A stretch of DNA of 64,000 nucleotides from Ecdyonurus torrentis. Lineage: Eukaryota; Arthropoda; Insecta; Ephemeroptera; Heptageniidae. This document shows positions 47,659 through 59,650 of this stretch, piece after piece; position 1 is the stretch's first letter; the number at the start of each line of letters is the position of its first letter. The notes beneath the pieces were generated by a model. The model worked only from the letters and a program-made list of their open reading frames with translations, ran no database searches and was not told the origin of the DNA. The DNA lies in contig OX439134.1 of assembly GCA_949318235.1 (NCBI GenBank), forward strand, positions 22,094,408 to 22,158,407, in the 5' to 3' direction. The translations under genes were made by a program, and so were the position numbers.

Positions 47659-48607
47659 GAACCGGATTTTTTTAAGCAGTTAAAAAAATTACTAGCTTGT
47701 TTTTTCGTGTTGAATTTTAATTAAAAATGATTTTTCAGATATTTCTAGAACGAATTTTTCGAGAAAAAAATTATCGCAAATTGTCCATGTTGAATATGCG
47801 ATTTTAATTTTTTTTTTCTCCGTAAATGTCTCGTAAAAATCGTTTAAAAAGTCAATTTCATTAAAACTTGATCTATAGAACACACTAGTACAGTATATAT
47901 TTTTGTTTATGATTAATTTGATCAAGAAAATTTTGGCCCTCGGTGAGCTTGAAGTTTGTGTGTTTTACGTGTTTAAGGCGGCGTAGCCCAACGACTTGTT
48001 ACGCTATATAATTTGCGGATGATTTGATTTAAGTCGAAACTTTTTGGAGTATTGTTCCTTGGTTCATTATAATCCAAAAACTAAATATCAAATTGAATTT
48101 TACCACAACATCGCTACCCTCTAAAGTAGTATCTTAACTAAGTAATTGACTCTACTAAAAATTATTTGAGATTGCTTAGCTCAAGCGCCCTAAGCCTAGA
48201 GTCGTTCAACACTTTTTTTAAAAAAGCGTCAATCTGATCACTGATCCGATCAAATGATCGTGATCTCATCGAAAAAATATCGATCGACTACAACATTATG
48301 GAGTGTTGGGCGCCCCCTTTGTCGTAGTATCTCACGCGAAGAAGAAAAGCTCGAGATTTGCAAATTAAACAACAGTTTGAGATTTTGTTTGATTATATTT
48401 GGAACCTTTCAGCTTTCTACGTTTTTATTTATTTTTTTTTATCAAAAACGCCCCTTCGGGGCGCAGAGGGGCGCCAGCTCGGGGGGGCGCACTCCGCGAT
48501 CGCGGAGTAGCTCTTATGGCCAATCCGACCCTGAATATTCCTATGTTGGCCTATGTATTCCTGACCAACAAAATGGTGGCTCTTAAATATGAGTGTAACT
48601 GGTCTAT
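46672..48607 (+). mobile_element. Family D foldback MITE split by a hAT-like element
   Basis: Left half GCTTGCACATCCTTGCGCTT to AAAATGACGTATTTCC (46893); right half TATTCCTATGTTGGCCTATG (about 48536) to TGAGTGTAACTGGTCTAT. Joined, they match the complete D copies at 23444 and 37896. Confidence 0.87.
46894..48533. mobile_element. hAT-like non-autonomous element with CAGGG ends, 1.64 kb
   Basis: Ends CAGGGTCGGATTGG and CCAATCCGACCCTG are a perfect 14-bp inverted repeat. Both subterminal regions carry GGCGCACTCCGCGAT (46917 and 48487). The left side has strong GGGGGCGAAGCCCC-type hairpins (46973-47043). Flanks GTATTTCC and AATATTCC may be a worn 8-bp duplication. CAGGG starts are common in hAT. 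A 77-codon minus frame (47692-47925) has no recognised transposase motif. Confidence 0.8.
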
Positions 48608-48950
48608 TGTATGTTACAAGTGTGTAAGTAATTTTGTATCATATGGTTATCCTTGTGCTGTATAAATAAAAGTTATTTATGCGATGCAAAAGTTGCAACA
48701 TTTATGCTTAATAACATATAAACAGCATAAATTATATGTAATTTCTTATATCTGCGTGGAAAAGTATGTTTAAAAATAGAAATTACAATTTTAAATAATA
48801 AACTAAATTAATTACTAAAGTTAGTTTGTCTTTATGTTTGAGTTGTCAGTTTTGTTTGTTCTGATATTTGAGTTGAAGCACGCAATGCGAAGCACGACAC
48901 AGTAGGTACACTTAGAATACAAAGTGCTAGTCACTAAACATTCCTGGGCA
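48608..48950. other. Unassigned stretch
   Basis: T-family-like words (AACAGCATAAATTATATG near 48720) occur without a clear element. Confidence 0.4.
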
Positions 48951-49266
48951 TATAAAGTCTATGCATTCATGTTAAAGTAGACGCCATGTTGGATCACTCA
49001 ATAACATGGGTGGTATAGGACAAAAAATCATTTTGACAGTTTAAAAACACTATGCAATATTTTTGAGAGCATTGATGTTGTAAATATGTTGAATTAGTAT
49101 CTCAAGTATGTGAGAAAAATAACAATAACAAAAAATTGCCCAATTTCTCCTAAAAAAAAAACAACTAAAAACAAAGTTTATTCTATGCTCAGCAATGTTA
49201 TTCACTACTCCAGTATATATGGCATCCAAGCGCATTAAATATGACGTCATCCGCATACACCGTATA
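48951..49266 (-). mobile_element. Family E MITE, first subtype
   Basis: Starts TATAAAGTCTATGCATTCAT, ends CATCCGCATACACCGTATA. It sits 2 bp before a Family H element, so E or H inserted at the edge of the other. Confidence 0.87.
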
Positions 49267-49595
49267 CATTAACGTAGATTGTGACCAACTTGGACCGGAA
49301 ATCGTTAAAAGAGGAACTACGCAGTATAGTTATACAATAATTAATAATTCTTTGTACATTCTTAATCTCCAACAAAAACAAACACCATAATTTTCAAATG
49401 ATATCAAATATATTAAAAAAAAAGTTTTATTTTTCCGAAAAAAGTTTTAATAGTATTTTTAATATTAAAAAAGTTTTCTAATAATTCTCTTCGTAAACCC
49501 TATTCTCTTGCACCAAAAAATGCGCATACCATTTGAATAACCATATAGGCGATCGTCATTTTTTGTGCAGAGTTTACGAACAGCATGACGAACAG

Positions 49596-49808
49596 CACAG
49601 TATATAATACAGTAGTCCATCTCCTATAGCGGGAATGTCAGATCGAATGCGCGCCATAATTCCGACTGGGTAAAGTTGTCAGAACTACACGTAACATTAC
49701 TTCAAATTACGGCTTCTAGTTCTGCCACCTTCACCCAGTCGGAATTATGGCGCGCATTCGATCTGACATTCCCGCTATAGGAGATGGACTACTGTACCAT
49801 CTACTGTG
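49596..49808. mobile_element. Family I MITE with 9-bp target duplication, copy 1
   Basis: 213 bp, starting CACAGTATATAATACAGTAG and ending CCATCTACTGTG. Flanked by GACGAACAG at 49587-49595 and 49809-49817. The arms are long inverted repeats (AGTCCATCTCCTATAGCGGG, TGTCAGATCGAATGCGCGCC, ATAATTCCGACTGGG). A 9-bp duplication and CA...TG ends fit Mutator-like (MULE) foldbacks. No coding capacity. Confidence 0.93.
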
Positions 49809-49908
49809 GACGAACAGCATTAATATGACTAAAATTTGCCGCTAAATTTTGAATTTCCACATTTGCATATATCTTTGAAGTGTAATAACTTAAATATTTG
49901 CTCGTGTT

Positions 49909-50081
49909 TATGTTTACTCAAAATGCGGAAAAGGAAGTTCCGGAAGAGGAAACCACGTGACAATAAAAGTGGGTGGTAGCTCAGGCCTAGCTTGCTGCTG
50001 GCACCAACTTTTCTCCCACTTTTACCGTCACGTGGTTTCCTCTTCCGGCCACTTCCTTTTCCGCTTTTTGAGTAAACATTA
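49909..50081. mobile_element. Family R foldback MITE
   Basis: Ends ATGTTTACTCAAAATGCGGA and CCGCTTTTTGAGTAAACAT; inner GGAAACCACGTGACAATAAA opposite TTTACCGTCACGTGGTTTCC. Loop holds CTTGCTGCTGGCACCAAC. A second, end-worn copy is at 52343. Confidence 0.87.
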
Positions 50082-50147
50082 ACAATCATTGTAATTCATA
50101 ACCGTCTAGTTTGCGAGGTATCAGTCGGTCACCTATTACCTTAAACT

Positions 50148-50785
50148 GTACCCAGAGAGTACCCAATGTCCCTCATATGTCTTCCAACTCCCTATGCTAG
50201 CGCGTAGTCCAATAGAAACCACGATGCGCCAATAGTAGTGACATCTGGAACTACAAAGCTTCGTAAGGTTAACATTGTAGTTCAGGTGTCACGTGTGATG
50301 GCGCTAGTGTTGCGTGGACTACCAAGATACTACATACAAGATAACGACACGCTCACAGTAAATTATACAGTAGTCCATCTCCTATAGCGGGAATGTCAGA
50401 TCGAATGCGCGCCATAATTCCGACTGGGTGAAGTTGTCAGAACTACACGTAACATTACTTCAAATTACGGCTTCTAGTTCTGCCACCTTCACCCAGTCGG
50501 AATTATGGCGCGCATTCGATCTGACATTCCCGCTATAGGAGATGGACTACTGTACCATCTACTGTGCGACACGCTCGGTCAATTTGTGCCACCGCGAAAT
50601 TCAAAATGAGCCTCTAAGCCAATCAGCGCCCGAGTTGAAGGTCACGTGATCAATATTGACCAATCACAATGCCACTAATGTTAACATGGAACCAGTTGGT
50701 GTCGCTATCTTGTTGTAGTATCTTGGGACTACAAAAAGTGCCTGGAGTTGGAGGACTTTTGAGGGACATTTAAAAGTACTGTAAC
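50148..50785. mobile_element. Family Y foldback interrupted by Family I
   Basis: Left AATGTCCCTCATATGTCTTC faces GAGGACTTTTGAGGGACATT on the right, then GGACTACCAAGATACTACAT (about 50317) faces TGTAGTATCTTGGGACTAC (about 50712), and AGATAACGACACGCT faces GTGTCGCTATCTTG. Boundaries approximate. Also CACGTG words near 50290 and 50640. Confidence 0.7.
50354..50566. mobile_element. Family I MITE with 9-bp target duplication, copy 2
   Basis: Same 213-bp length as copy 1, differing at only a few bases near the left end (CACAGTAAATTATACAGTAG). Flanked by CGACACGCT at 50345-50353 and 50567-50575. Clean duplications and near identity indicate recent insertion. Confidence 0.95.
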
Positions 50786-51176
50786 ACTTAAAATTATACA
50801 CATTTCAATACTATATACTATATAGTACATTTAAAATGTTAACTGCTTCTTAATAATTACCTTATACTCTCGACCAGTGAAATTTTACTCACTAACAATA
50901 ATGCATTGGTATCGTATACTCGACACACAAAAAATCAGTCGATTTAAATCGGGCATGGCTAAAGTATCGCCCATTCTCACATTTGAGGAGAAGGGGAGCG
51001 GCTGGGCGATACCGTAAAAGGTCGAACGGCAAGTAACTCAGGTTTTTTGAGTCGAGTATACTCACTGTCTGCTAGTGAAATATGGTATAGACAGTATACT
51101 CTAATGTATACGGAGCGGAGAACGCATATGTATCTATATATTATATTAAAGTATCATACTTGCATTAACACTACTG
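50786..51176. other. Unassigned stretch with short inverted repeats
   Basis: GTATACTCGACACACAAAAA (about 50914) faces TTTTTTGAGTCGAGTATACTC (about 51043), and AGTATCGCCCA faces TGGGCGATACC. This may be a degraded foldback of about 170 bp. Confidence 0.5.
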
Positions 51177-51485
51177 TATAGGGTGTATGCGGATGACGTC
51201 ATATTTAATGCGCTTGGAGGCCATACTGGAGTAGTGCATAACATTGCTCAGTATAGGACAAACTTCATTTAAGCCAATTTTCTTTGGGAAATCGGTTAAT
51301 TTTTTGTTATTGTTATTTTTCTCACATACTTGAGATACTAATTCAACATATTTACAGCATCAATGCTCTCAAAAATATTGCATAAGTAGTTTTAAACTGG
51401 CAAAATGAGTTATTTTCCTATGTCACCCATGTTATTGAGTTATCCAATATGGCGTCGACTTTAACATGAATGCATACACCCTATA
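51177..51485 (+). mobile_element. Family E MITE, first subtype, reference copy
   Basis: TATAGGGTGTATGCGGATGA to GAATGCATACACCCTATA, perfect inverted ends GCATACACCCTATA for about 12 bp. Complete, 309 bp. Confidence 0.92.
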
Positions 51486-52039
<554 letters not shown>

Positions 52040-52071
52040 AAGATCAACAGTCACACTTCTCATAAATAACA

Positions 52072-52235
52072 TTGACTAATAAAGGAACAACTGTTTTGAA
52101 GCCGACTATAAGCAATTTCGCTCAAATCCGCTTCCGTTTTGACTTACTGCGCATGCGTAGTAAGGAGAAACGGAAGCGGATGTGACCGAAATCGCTTATA
52201 GTCAGCCTCAAAACCGTTGTTCCTTTATTAGTCAA
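52072..52235. mobile_element. Family Q foldback, copy 1
   Basis: Ends TTGACTAATAAAGGAACAAC and GTTGTTCCTTTATTAGTCAA. Inner AATCCGCTTCCGTTTTGACT opposite GAGAAACGGAAGCGGATGTG, around TGCGCATGCG. Confidence 0.9.
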
Positions 52236-52243
52236 TAGAGTTA

Positions 52244-52537
52244 TTGACTAATAAATGATCAACTGTTTTCAGGCCGACTATAAACGATTTCGGACCCATC
52301 CGCTTCCGTTTTGACGTATGTGCATGGCTACTTATTGACCGCTATGTCTACTCAAAATACGGGAAAGGAAGTGCCGGAAAAGGAAACCACGTGATGGTAA
52401 AGTGGGAGAAAACTTGATGCTAGCAGCCAGCCAGCCTTGAGTTACCTCCCACTTTTACCGTCACGTGGTTCCCTCTTCCGGCACTTCCTTTTCCGCATTA
52501 AAGTCGTCCTCAAAACAGTTGTTGCTTTATTAGTCAA
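52244..52537. mobile_element. Family Q foldback, copy 2, with Family R inside
   Basis: Starts TTGACTAATAAATGATCAAC, ends GTTGCTTTATTAGTCAA. It begins 8 bp after copy 1. Its second arm is mostly replaced by the R insertion. Confidence 0.82.
52343..52498. mobile_element. Family R foldback nested in Family Q
   Basis: Starts TATGTCTACTCAAAATACGG and reaches CACTTCCTTTTCCGCATT; the last 15 or so bases of the right end are missing. CACGTG in both arms. Confidence 0.8.
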
Positions 52538-52790
52538 TTGTGGTCATGTCGTTAGATCTACAAAATAAGACATTTTATAAAATTATTTTCTTTTCAGTAA
52601 AACCATTGAATTTAGAGTATACTATAAATTCAATGGTAAAACTGTGCCAAGTTGTGAAGATACGCTTAGGGTTATGTCTAAAGCTCTTTACGGTGAGTTC
52701 CAAGACTATCTATATCCACGATGTATTACTATATCTAGAGATATCTAATATGACCTCTTAGCACGGCAACAAATAAATTACGTAATTGTT

Positions 52791-54383
52791 GCTACATTGA
52801 ACACTTGCTATATTGTAGAGCACAAATGTTGTTATTTTGTAATAACATAAGTAATTATGCTGAACATGTTAACTATTATGTTATGTAGTATAATCACTGT
52901 ACAATATAGCATACATTATGTTGCTACATTGAACACTTGCTATATTGTAGAGCACAAATATTGATATTTTGTAATAACATAAGTTATTATGTTGAACATG
53001 TTAACTATTATGTTATGTAGTATAATCACTGTACAATATAGCATACATTATGTTGCTACATTGAACACTTGCTATATTGTAGAGCACAAATGTTGTTATT
53101 TTGTAATAACATAAGTAATTATGCTGAACATGTTAACTATTATGTTATGTAGTATAATCACTGTACAATATAGCATACATTATGTTGCTACATTGAACAC
53201 TTGCTATATTGTAGAGCACAAATGTTGCTATTTTATAATATCATAAGTAATTATGCTGAACATGTTAACTATTATGTTATGTAGTATAATCACTGTACAA
53301 TATAGCATACATTATGTTGCTACATTGAACACTTGCTATATTGTAGAGCACAAATGTTGTTATTTTGTTATAACATAAGTAATTATGCTGAACATGTTAA
53401 CTATTATGTTATGTAGTATAATCACTGTACAATATAGCATACATTATGTTGCTACATTGAACACTTGCTATATTGTAGAGCACAAATGTTGTTATTTTGT
53501 TATAACATAAGTAATTATGCTGAACATGTTAACTATTATGTTATGTAGTATAATCACTGTACAATATAGCATACATTATGTTGCTACATTGAACACTTGC
53601 TATATTGTAGAGCACAAATGTTGTTATTTTGTTATAACATAAGTAATTATGCTGAACATGTTAACTATTATGTTATGTAGTATAATCACTGTACAATATA
53701 GCATACATTATGTTGCTACATTGAACACTTGCTATATTGTAGAGCACAAATGTTGTTATTTTGTAATAACATAAGTAATTATGCTGAACATGTTAACTAT
53801 TATGTTATGTAGTATAATCACTGTACAATATAGCATACATTATGTTGCTATATTGAACACTTGCTATATTGTAGAGCACAAATGTTGTTATTTTGTAATA
53901 ACATAAGTAATTATGCTGAACATGTTAACTATTATGTTATGTAGTATAATCACTGTACAATATAGCATACATTATGTTGCTACATTGAACACTTGCTATA
54001 TTGTAGAGCACAAATGTTGTTATTTTGTAATAACATAAGTAATTATGCTGAACATGTTAACTATTATGTTATGTAGTATAATCACTGTACAATATAGCAT
54101 ACATTATGTTGCTACATTGAACACTTGCTATATTGTAGAGAATGTAGAGCACAAATGTTGTTATTTTGTAATAACATAAGTAATTATGTTGAACATATTA
54201 ACTATTATGTTATGTAGTATAATCTCTGTACAATATAGCATACATTATGTTGCTACATTGAACACTTGCTATATTGTAAAGCACAAATGTTGTTATTTTG
54301 TAATAACATAAGTAATTATGCTGAACATGTTAACTATTATGTTATGTAGTATAATCACTTTACAATATAGCATAAATTATGTT
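52791..54383. repeat. 132-bp satellite, 12 tandem units
   Basis: Unit starts (GCTACATTGAACACTTGCTA) fall at 52791, 52923, 53055, 53187, 53319, 53451, 53583, 53715, 53847, 53979, 54111 and 54252, giving an exact 132-bp period except for one unit with a 9-bp insertion AATGTAGAG (141 bp). Units differ by only a few bases. Each includes ATTATGCTGAACATGTTAAC and GTATAATCACTGTACAATAT. The last unit decays after 54360. Confidence 0.98.
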
Positions 54384-54488
54384 ATAATGCAAAAATGTTG
54401 CTGCATTGATCTAGCATAAAAGATAAAGGTAAGAATAATTATTATTATTGTTTCTCCATAGTTCTAGGTTCACTTGAAATAGAAGAAT

Positions 54489-54491
<3 letters not shown>

Positions 54492-54541
<50 letters not shown>
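54492..54541. repeat. (GA)n microsatellite
   Basis: About 25 GA units. Confidence 0.97.
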
Positions 54542-54544
<3 letters not shown>

Positions 54545-54828
54545 CATTAAACAATAAAAGTATAAAAAGTTTTTTTTTTCGAGGCTCACAAAAAATAAGT
54601 TTTACAAACAAGCTGTACTCAGACAGAAAATTGTTTTATAGTTTGAAAAATGTTTTGTATTTATTTAGCATGAAAACTTTGTCCTCTCTCTCTCTCGCAC
54701 ATGCCTATGTTAGTTTTGCACGTTCAGTACAGTACAGCTCGCTATGAATGTACAAACATATTACACTGACAAAAAACATCAGTACCCACATTTGAGTAAC
54801 ATGAAGTCAACGATTCTATTGACTAATA

Positions 54829-54976
54829 AAGGAACAACTGTTTAAAGGCTGACTATAAGCAATTTCACTCACATCCGCTTCCGTTTCGACTTACTGCACA
54901 TGCGTAGTTAGGAGAAACGGAAGCGGATGTGACTGAAATCGCTTATATTCAGCCTCAAAGCAGTTGTTCCTTTATT
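54829..54976. mobile_element. Family Q foldback, copy 3
   Basis: Starts TTGACTAATAAAGGAACAAC; arms ACATCCGCTTCCGTTTCGAC and AACGGAAGCGGATGTGACTG. The right end stops at TTGTTCCTTTATT without AGTCAA. Confidence 0.87.
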
Positions 54977-54982
54977 TTAATA

Positions 54983-55107
54983 GGTATAGTACGATAGGAC
55001 ACGCTAATATCGTTTGTCAATTTTTTGGCGTAATTCCCTATCATTTAACATTGAACAAATGACACGCGAAATTTCGAAAAGTCGTTCGTGTCCTATCATA
55101 GCTGTAG
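54983..55107. mobile_element. Short foldback with GATAGGACACG ends (tentative)
   Basis: TAGTACGATAGGACACG at 54986 faces CGTGTCCTATCATAGCTGTA at 55088. About 120 bp; single copy, so element status is uncertain. Confidence 0.5.
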
Positions 55108-55179
55108 AATCGTTGCATGAAGTTTCACTAACAAGGTGGAAGTGACGTCATGACATAATCATAATTAACGGTTTTTTTA

Positions 55180-55560
55180 TTGCGTGAAATCAGGCATATA
55201 ACCTCTTAATTTAACCCAAGTGTTTAACAATAGTATGCGGATGCGGATGACGTCATATTTAATGCGCTTGGAGGCCATACTGGAGTAGTGAATAACATTG
55301 CTTAAAATAGGACAAACTTAGTTTTAGGCAATTTTCTTTGGGAAATCAGTTAATTTTTTATTGTTATTTTTCTCACATACTTGAGATACTAATTCAACAT
55401 ATTTACAACATCAATTCTCTCAAAAATCTTGCATAGTGTTTTTAAACTGGCAAAATAATTTTTTTCCTTTGCCACCCATGTTATTGAGTTATCCAACATG
55501 GCGTCGACTTTAACATGAATGCATACACCCTATACAGTCAGCTACAATGAAACACTTGCA
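55180..55560 (-). mobile_element. LINE-like repeat occupied by Family E
   Basis: AACCTCTTAATTTAACCCAA and TGTTTAACAATA before the E element, and CAGTCAGCTACAATG after it, match the contiguous 30888-30942 text. It is the filled counterpart of that empty site. Confidence 0.7.
55231..55534 (+). mobile_element. Family E MITE, first subtype, in a defined target
   Basis: Starts TAGTATGCGGATGCGGATGA and ends GCATACACCCTATA. Compared with the empty relative (AACAGTACAGTCAG), the insertion lies at a TA, so the duplication is short (TA or TATA). Confidence 0.88.
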
Positions 55561-55653
55561 ATGTTATGTGACAAACTAAAGTTATGTATGTAAGTTCCAT
55601 CAAGTGTTTTGTGATGTTAAAACTTATATTTTCCTCTGGTCTATGCCTTTAAC
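55561..55653 (+). mobile_element. Family A/B MITE, right-end fragment
   Basis: GACAAACTAAAGTTATGTAT to TGGTCTATGCCTTTAA. Only the last 90 or so bases remain. Confidence 0.82.
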
Positions 55654-55802
55654 AATACTGGTTAACAATATTGGTGTGAGATCACTTTGTGTATAGGCAT
55701 TTGCCTTTTTCTCACCCCAGTTGGGTAAATCACTATTAATATTTTTTTCTCCTACTTTGTATCATGTTATACCCAATAAAGAATTATTATTATTATTATT
55801 AA
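55654..55802 (+). mobile_element. LINE 3' end with (TTA)n tail
   Basis: A CCTTTTTCTCACCCCAGTTG block leads to ATACCCAATAAAGAATTATT and TTA repeats to about 55801. No coding part visible. Confidence 0.5.
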
Positions 55803-56254
55803 TACTGTTTGTCTCTGTGAGTCACGTGATTTTTGTCAGTGTAATAGTTAGTTGCAGATATTATTGTACATGATCAAAGCTATGTTTCTCATATCTCGTC
55901 TTGTCTAGCTACCGAATTATTTGTCCTCTAGCTGGACTTTGAAATATAGTTAGTTAAATAAACATTATTTATTTTGTTAGGTTTAAAAAAGTTTGTCCTA
56001 TGTTAGATAACGTATATTATGTACTCCAAAGCTAGCGCTACAGACTGAGATACTATTACCACCATCAGTTTTTATCTTCTAGCAAAAATCAACTTAAAGT
56101 CCTTCGGGAGAAATAAAGTAAAAGTATAAGGCTAGATAAAACTGGAGTTCTATATTATAGACCTTACTTAACCACTTTCACTTAATAGCTTTCTCTATCA
56201 CCCTCCCTCCCGCCAACCTCCTATACATAGACAAAGACAAAAAATATATTTCAT
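55803..56254. other. Unassigned stretch
   Basis: No open frame of interest, repeat or RNA gene recognised. Confidence 0.4.
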
Positions 56255-56511
56255 CACTCTAAAAATTTATGCATTACTTTAGTTACGAATACTAACTTAT
56301 TCAAGATAATCACTTTAAAGTTATTATGAATAGCTAAAATAATGCATTTTAGCAAATTATTAACATAGCTATGAGTTTAGCTTTAACTCAAAATAACCTA
56401 AATTTGATATTGTTACTTGTGCATAATTTTAGCTACTCACAATAACTTAAAAGTGTTTACCTTCAATAAGTTAGAATTCGTAACTGAAGTAATGCACCAG
56501 TTTTTAGAGTG
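56255..56511. mobile_element. Family C palindromic MITE
   Basis: CACTCTAAAAATTTATGCAT to GCACCAGTTTTTAGAGTG. About 30 bp shorter than other copies because one inner arm lost part of the TGCTAAAATGCATTATT block. Confidence 0.88.
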
Positions 56512-56578
56512 GCTCAATATAATTTTTATGCTATATTTTATAATTGTTATTGGTATTTAATCTGACCTTTCATTGTAT

Positions 56579-56892
56579 TTATAGGGTGCATGTGTACGCA
56601 TGACGTCATTCTGAGTGCTTTTCGATGCTCTTCTTGAGCAATGAATAACATTGCTCAGCATAGGACAAACGTGGTTTTTGGCTATTTTCTTTGCAAAATT
56701 AGTTTTTTTTAATATTTAATATTTTTCTTGCATACTTGAGATACTAATTCACCCTGTTAACAGCATCAATACTCTAAAAAATATTGCTAAAGTATTTTTA
56801 AACTGGCAAAATGTGCCATTTTCCTATACCAGCGAATCTTATTTAGTACTCACTTATGACGTCGACATTAACATGAAGGAAACCACCTTATA
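56579..56892 (+). mobile_element. Family E MITE, second subtype
   Basis: Starts TATAGGGTGCATGTGTACGC, ends GAAACCACCTTATA. TGACGTCA at 56601. Confidence 0.87.
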
Positions 56893-57061
56893 TCCGTGCA
56901 GCAGGTTAACAAATAAAGTCTGTCTTCAGTGAGCGTGAATTGCAGTTTAATGAAGACAATGTAAAAACAAAGACAAAAACAAAAACAAAAACTGCTCGGC
57001 AAAGCAGGGAAATAAATCTGGCATGTCACACTAGCTGCCTGGACATCACACACTTTTTGCT

Positions 57062-57990
<929 letters not shown>

Positions 57991-58379
57991 TCAAACTCAC
58001 TTGATACTACTTTTTTTCCGCTCTATTTCTTATTAATTGCTTTAAGCTCAAACAATTCTATACTGAAGAAAATATAACAATACTCTCTTTCTACACAACG
58101 AACAAGGAGCAGAGCTAGCTATACGATATCTCAATTATACTGTACAGCAAGCTTACTTTCCACCACTACACAAACTATAATTGCGATATTTTCTGAGTAT
58201 TCGATTGTTTTTAAATAACTGTTTATTAAACACTAGAATTTGGCTTATTTTAGTGATAGTGATGATTGACACAATTTCAATTGCACTGAACTTAAGATAT
58301 AAGTGCTGTTGCCTAATAAGTTACTGTTGTTGCTTTTTCTGTAATGTTTTGTTGAATTGAATGTTCATGTATTTACCTA
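57991..58379. other. Unassigned stretch
   Basis: Nothing recognised. Confidence 0.4.
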
Positions 58380-58576
58380 CACTCAAAAAATTGTTGCATT
58401 TCTTTAGTTACGAATTCTAACTTATTTAAGATATACACTTTTAAGTTATTATGAGTAGCTAAAATAATGCATTTTAGCAAGTTATTAACAATAGATATTT
58501 TAACTGAAAATAGCTTTCAACAAATTCAAACAACTTAAATTAGCTATTTTTAATAACTTGCTTAAATGCATTATTT
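58380..58576. mobile_element. Family C MITE, truncated by a retroinsertion
   Basis: CACTCAAAAAATTGTTGCAT through both halves to AAATGCATTATTTTA, where a TTTATTTTATTTATTAAA tail of a minus-strand element begins. The last 90 or so bases are not found on the far side. Confidence 0.85.
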
Positions 58577-58635
58577 TATTTATTTTATTTATTAAACACC
58601 ATGGTATACTTATACATATATATTTACATTTCACT
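58577..58635 (-). mobile_element. Minus-strand A-rich tail of a retroinsertion
   Basis: On the minus strand the text after the 58636 stop codon reads to TGGTGTTTAATAAATAAAAT and AAATAAAAT, an AATAAA-type signal and tail joined to a broken Family C copy. This supports a retrotransposed origin for the adjoining open frame. Confidence 0.55.
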
Positions 58636-58931
58636 CTATAAGTCTACATTTTTTGCATGTTGACTTAATGATAGGGTCCGAGATGGACACTGAAGTAAAT
58701 GGTACCTAGTACATAGGCCACCACATAACAAACATACACATTTATCATTACACTCGTGATATTCTTTAATCTGACAGATTACATGGTGGAAACCATGTAC
58801 CGCATAACGGGTAATAACATGCCTGTCTGTACAGTTTGGGCCTTTCCACCCATTAATATTAAATGCAGGGGTATTATAGAAGGCCAGGCTGATATCTTCA
58901 GTTTTACTCTCTAAATATGGCACATTGTCTT
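58636..58931 (-). pseudogene. Cys/His-rich C-terminal protein fragment of unknown origin, probably retroelement-derived
   Basis: Minus-strand frame of about 97 codons bounded upstream by a stop (58930-58932) and ending with a stop at 58636-58638. It has no ATG, so it would be an exon or a 5'-truncated copy. The residues are balanced and not low complexity: WKGPNCTDRHVITRYAVHGF, HHVICQIKEYHECNDKC and VCLLCGGLCTRYHLLQCP. The last block has spacing C-x2-C-x7-H-x3-C, resembling zinc-knuckle ends of some LINE ORF2 proteins. It could also be a terminal exon of a host gene. I do not recognise the family. Confidence 0.5.
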
Positions 58932-58932
58932 A

Positions 58933-59650
58933 AAAACATGCGCAAACTCATTTGAATAACTGATCGTCACTTCGTTTTTTTGTCTCAAATCACAAAAAAA
59001 GTTCAAAAAAAGCTAAAAAAAAAAAATACAAATGAAAAGAAAGAAAAAAAGCGAAGCAGCTCAATATGATGACATATTTGGAAAGCTTCGATAAACCTTG
59101 CGTAAAATAATACATCTACGTGACTTAATTCATATAATATTGTACACTACTGTCAGTTAAAAATATCATCACGTATTTTTTTTACATATAAATAAGCCAA
59201 CGTACACTCATGACATTGAAATAAAAAATAAACACTTCAATTTATTTAAATGTCACGATAGCCAAATAAAATAACAGCTCATGTATATGTACACTTATGT
59301 CAATTATAAAATATTTTCACGTTACCTAGATAAAGTTAGCGTATACCGTAACGTACATTCATGGCATTTAAAAATGTCCCTCGATCTCTTTATTGTATAT
59401 CACGCTAGGAACATAAAACATACTGACGTACACTCATGTCTATTAAAAATATACTCACGTATCACTTATATAATATAGTACATAGACTCAATAAAGTACG
59501 AGTAAAATGGAAAATAACGTGAGTCGTAATAACACGCACACTGTTTACACACGTGCAGAAAACCATGAACTATACGTAATTTACACTGCATTTATATCAA
59601 TATAGCATAAATATTGCTAAATTTAAACAGCATAAATATTTATGCTACCA
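58933..59650. other. Unassigned stretch
   Basis: Loose repeats of a TACACTCATG / TCACGTAT / TAAAAATAT motif at about 59160, 59205, 59290, 59355 and 59430 suggest an old degenerate tandem repeat of about 70 bp. No gene recognised. Confidence 0.45.

Larger units (their letters stand above)
49269..50144. mobile_element. Family H element carrying two younger insertions
   Basis: TTAA at 49269-49272 and 50141-50144. Left TTAACGTAGATTGTGACCAA then CTTGGACCGGAAATCG, right GTCGGTCACCTATTACCTTA then A. Family I (49596-49808) and Family R (49909-50081) lie inside. The second insertion coincides with loss of about 60 bp of H sequence (the GACGTAACTAAACTTTTC part). Confidence 0.87.

Noticed and set aside
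52791..54383. CRISPR-like repeat array
   Set aside because: The whole 132-bp unit repeats with no variable spacers, so it is a satellite.
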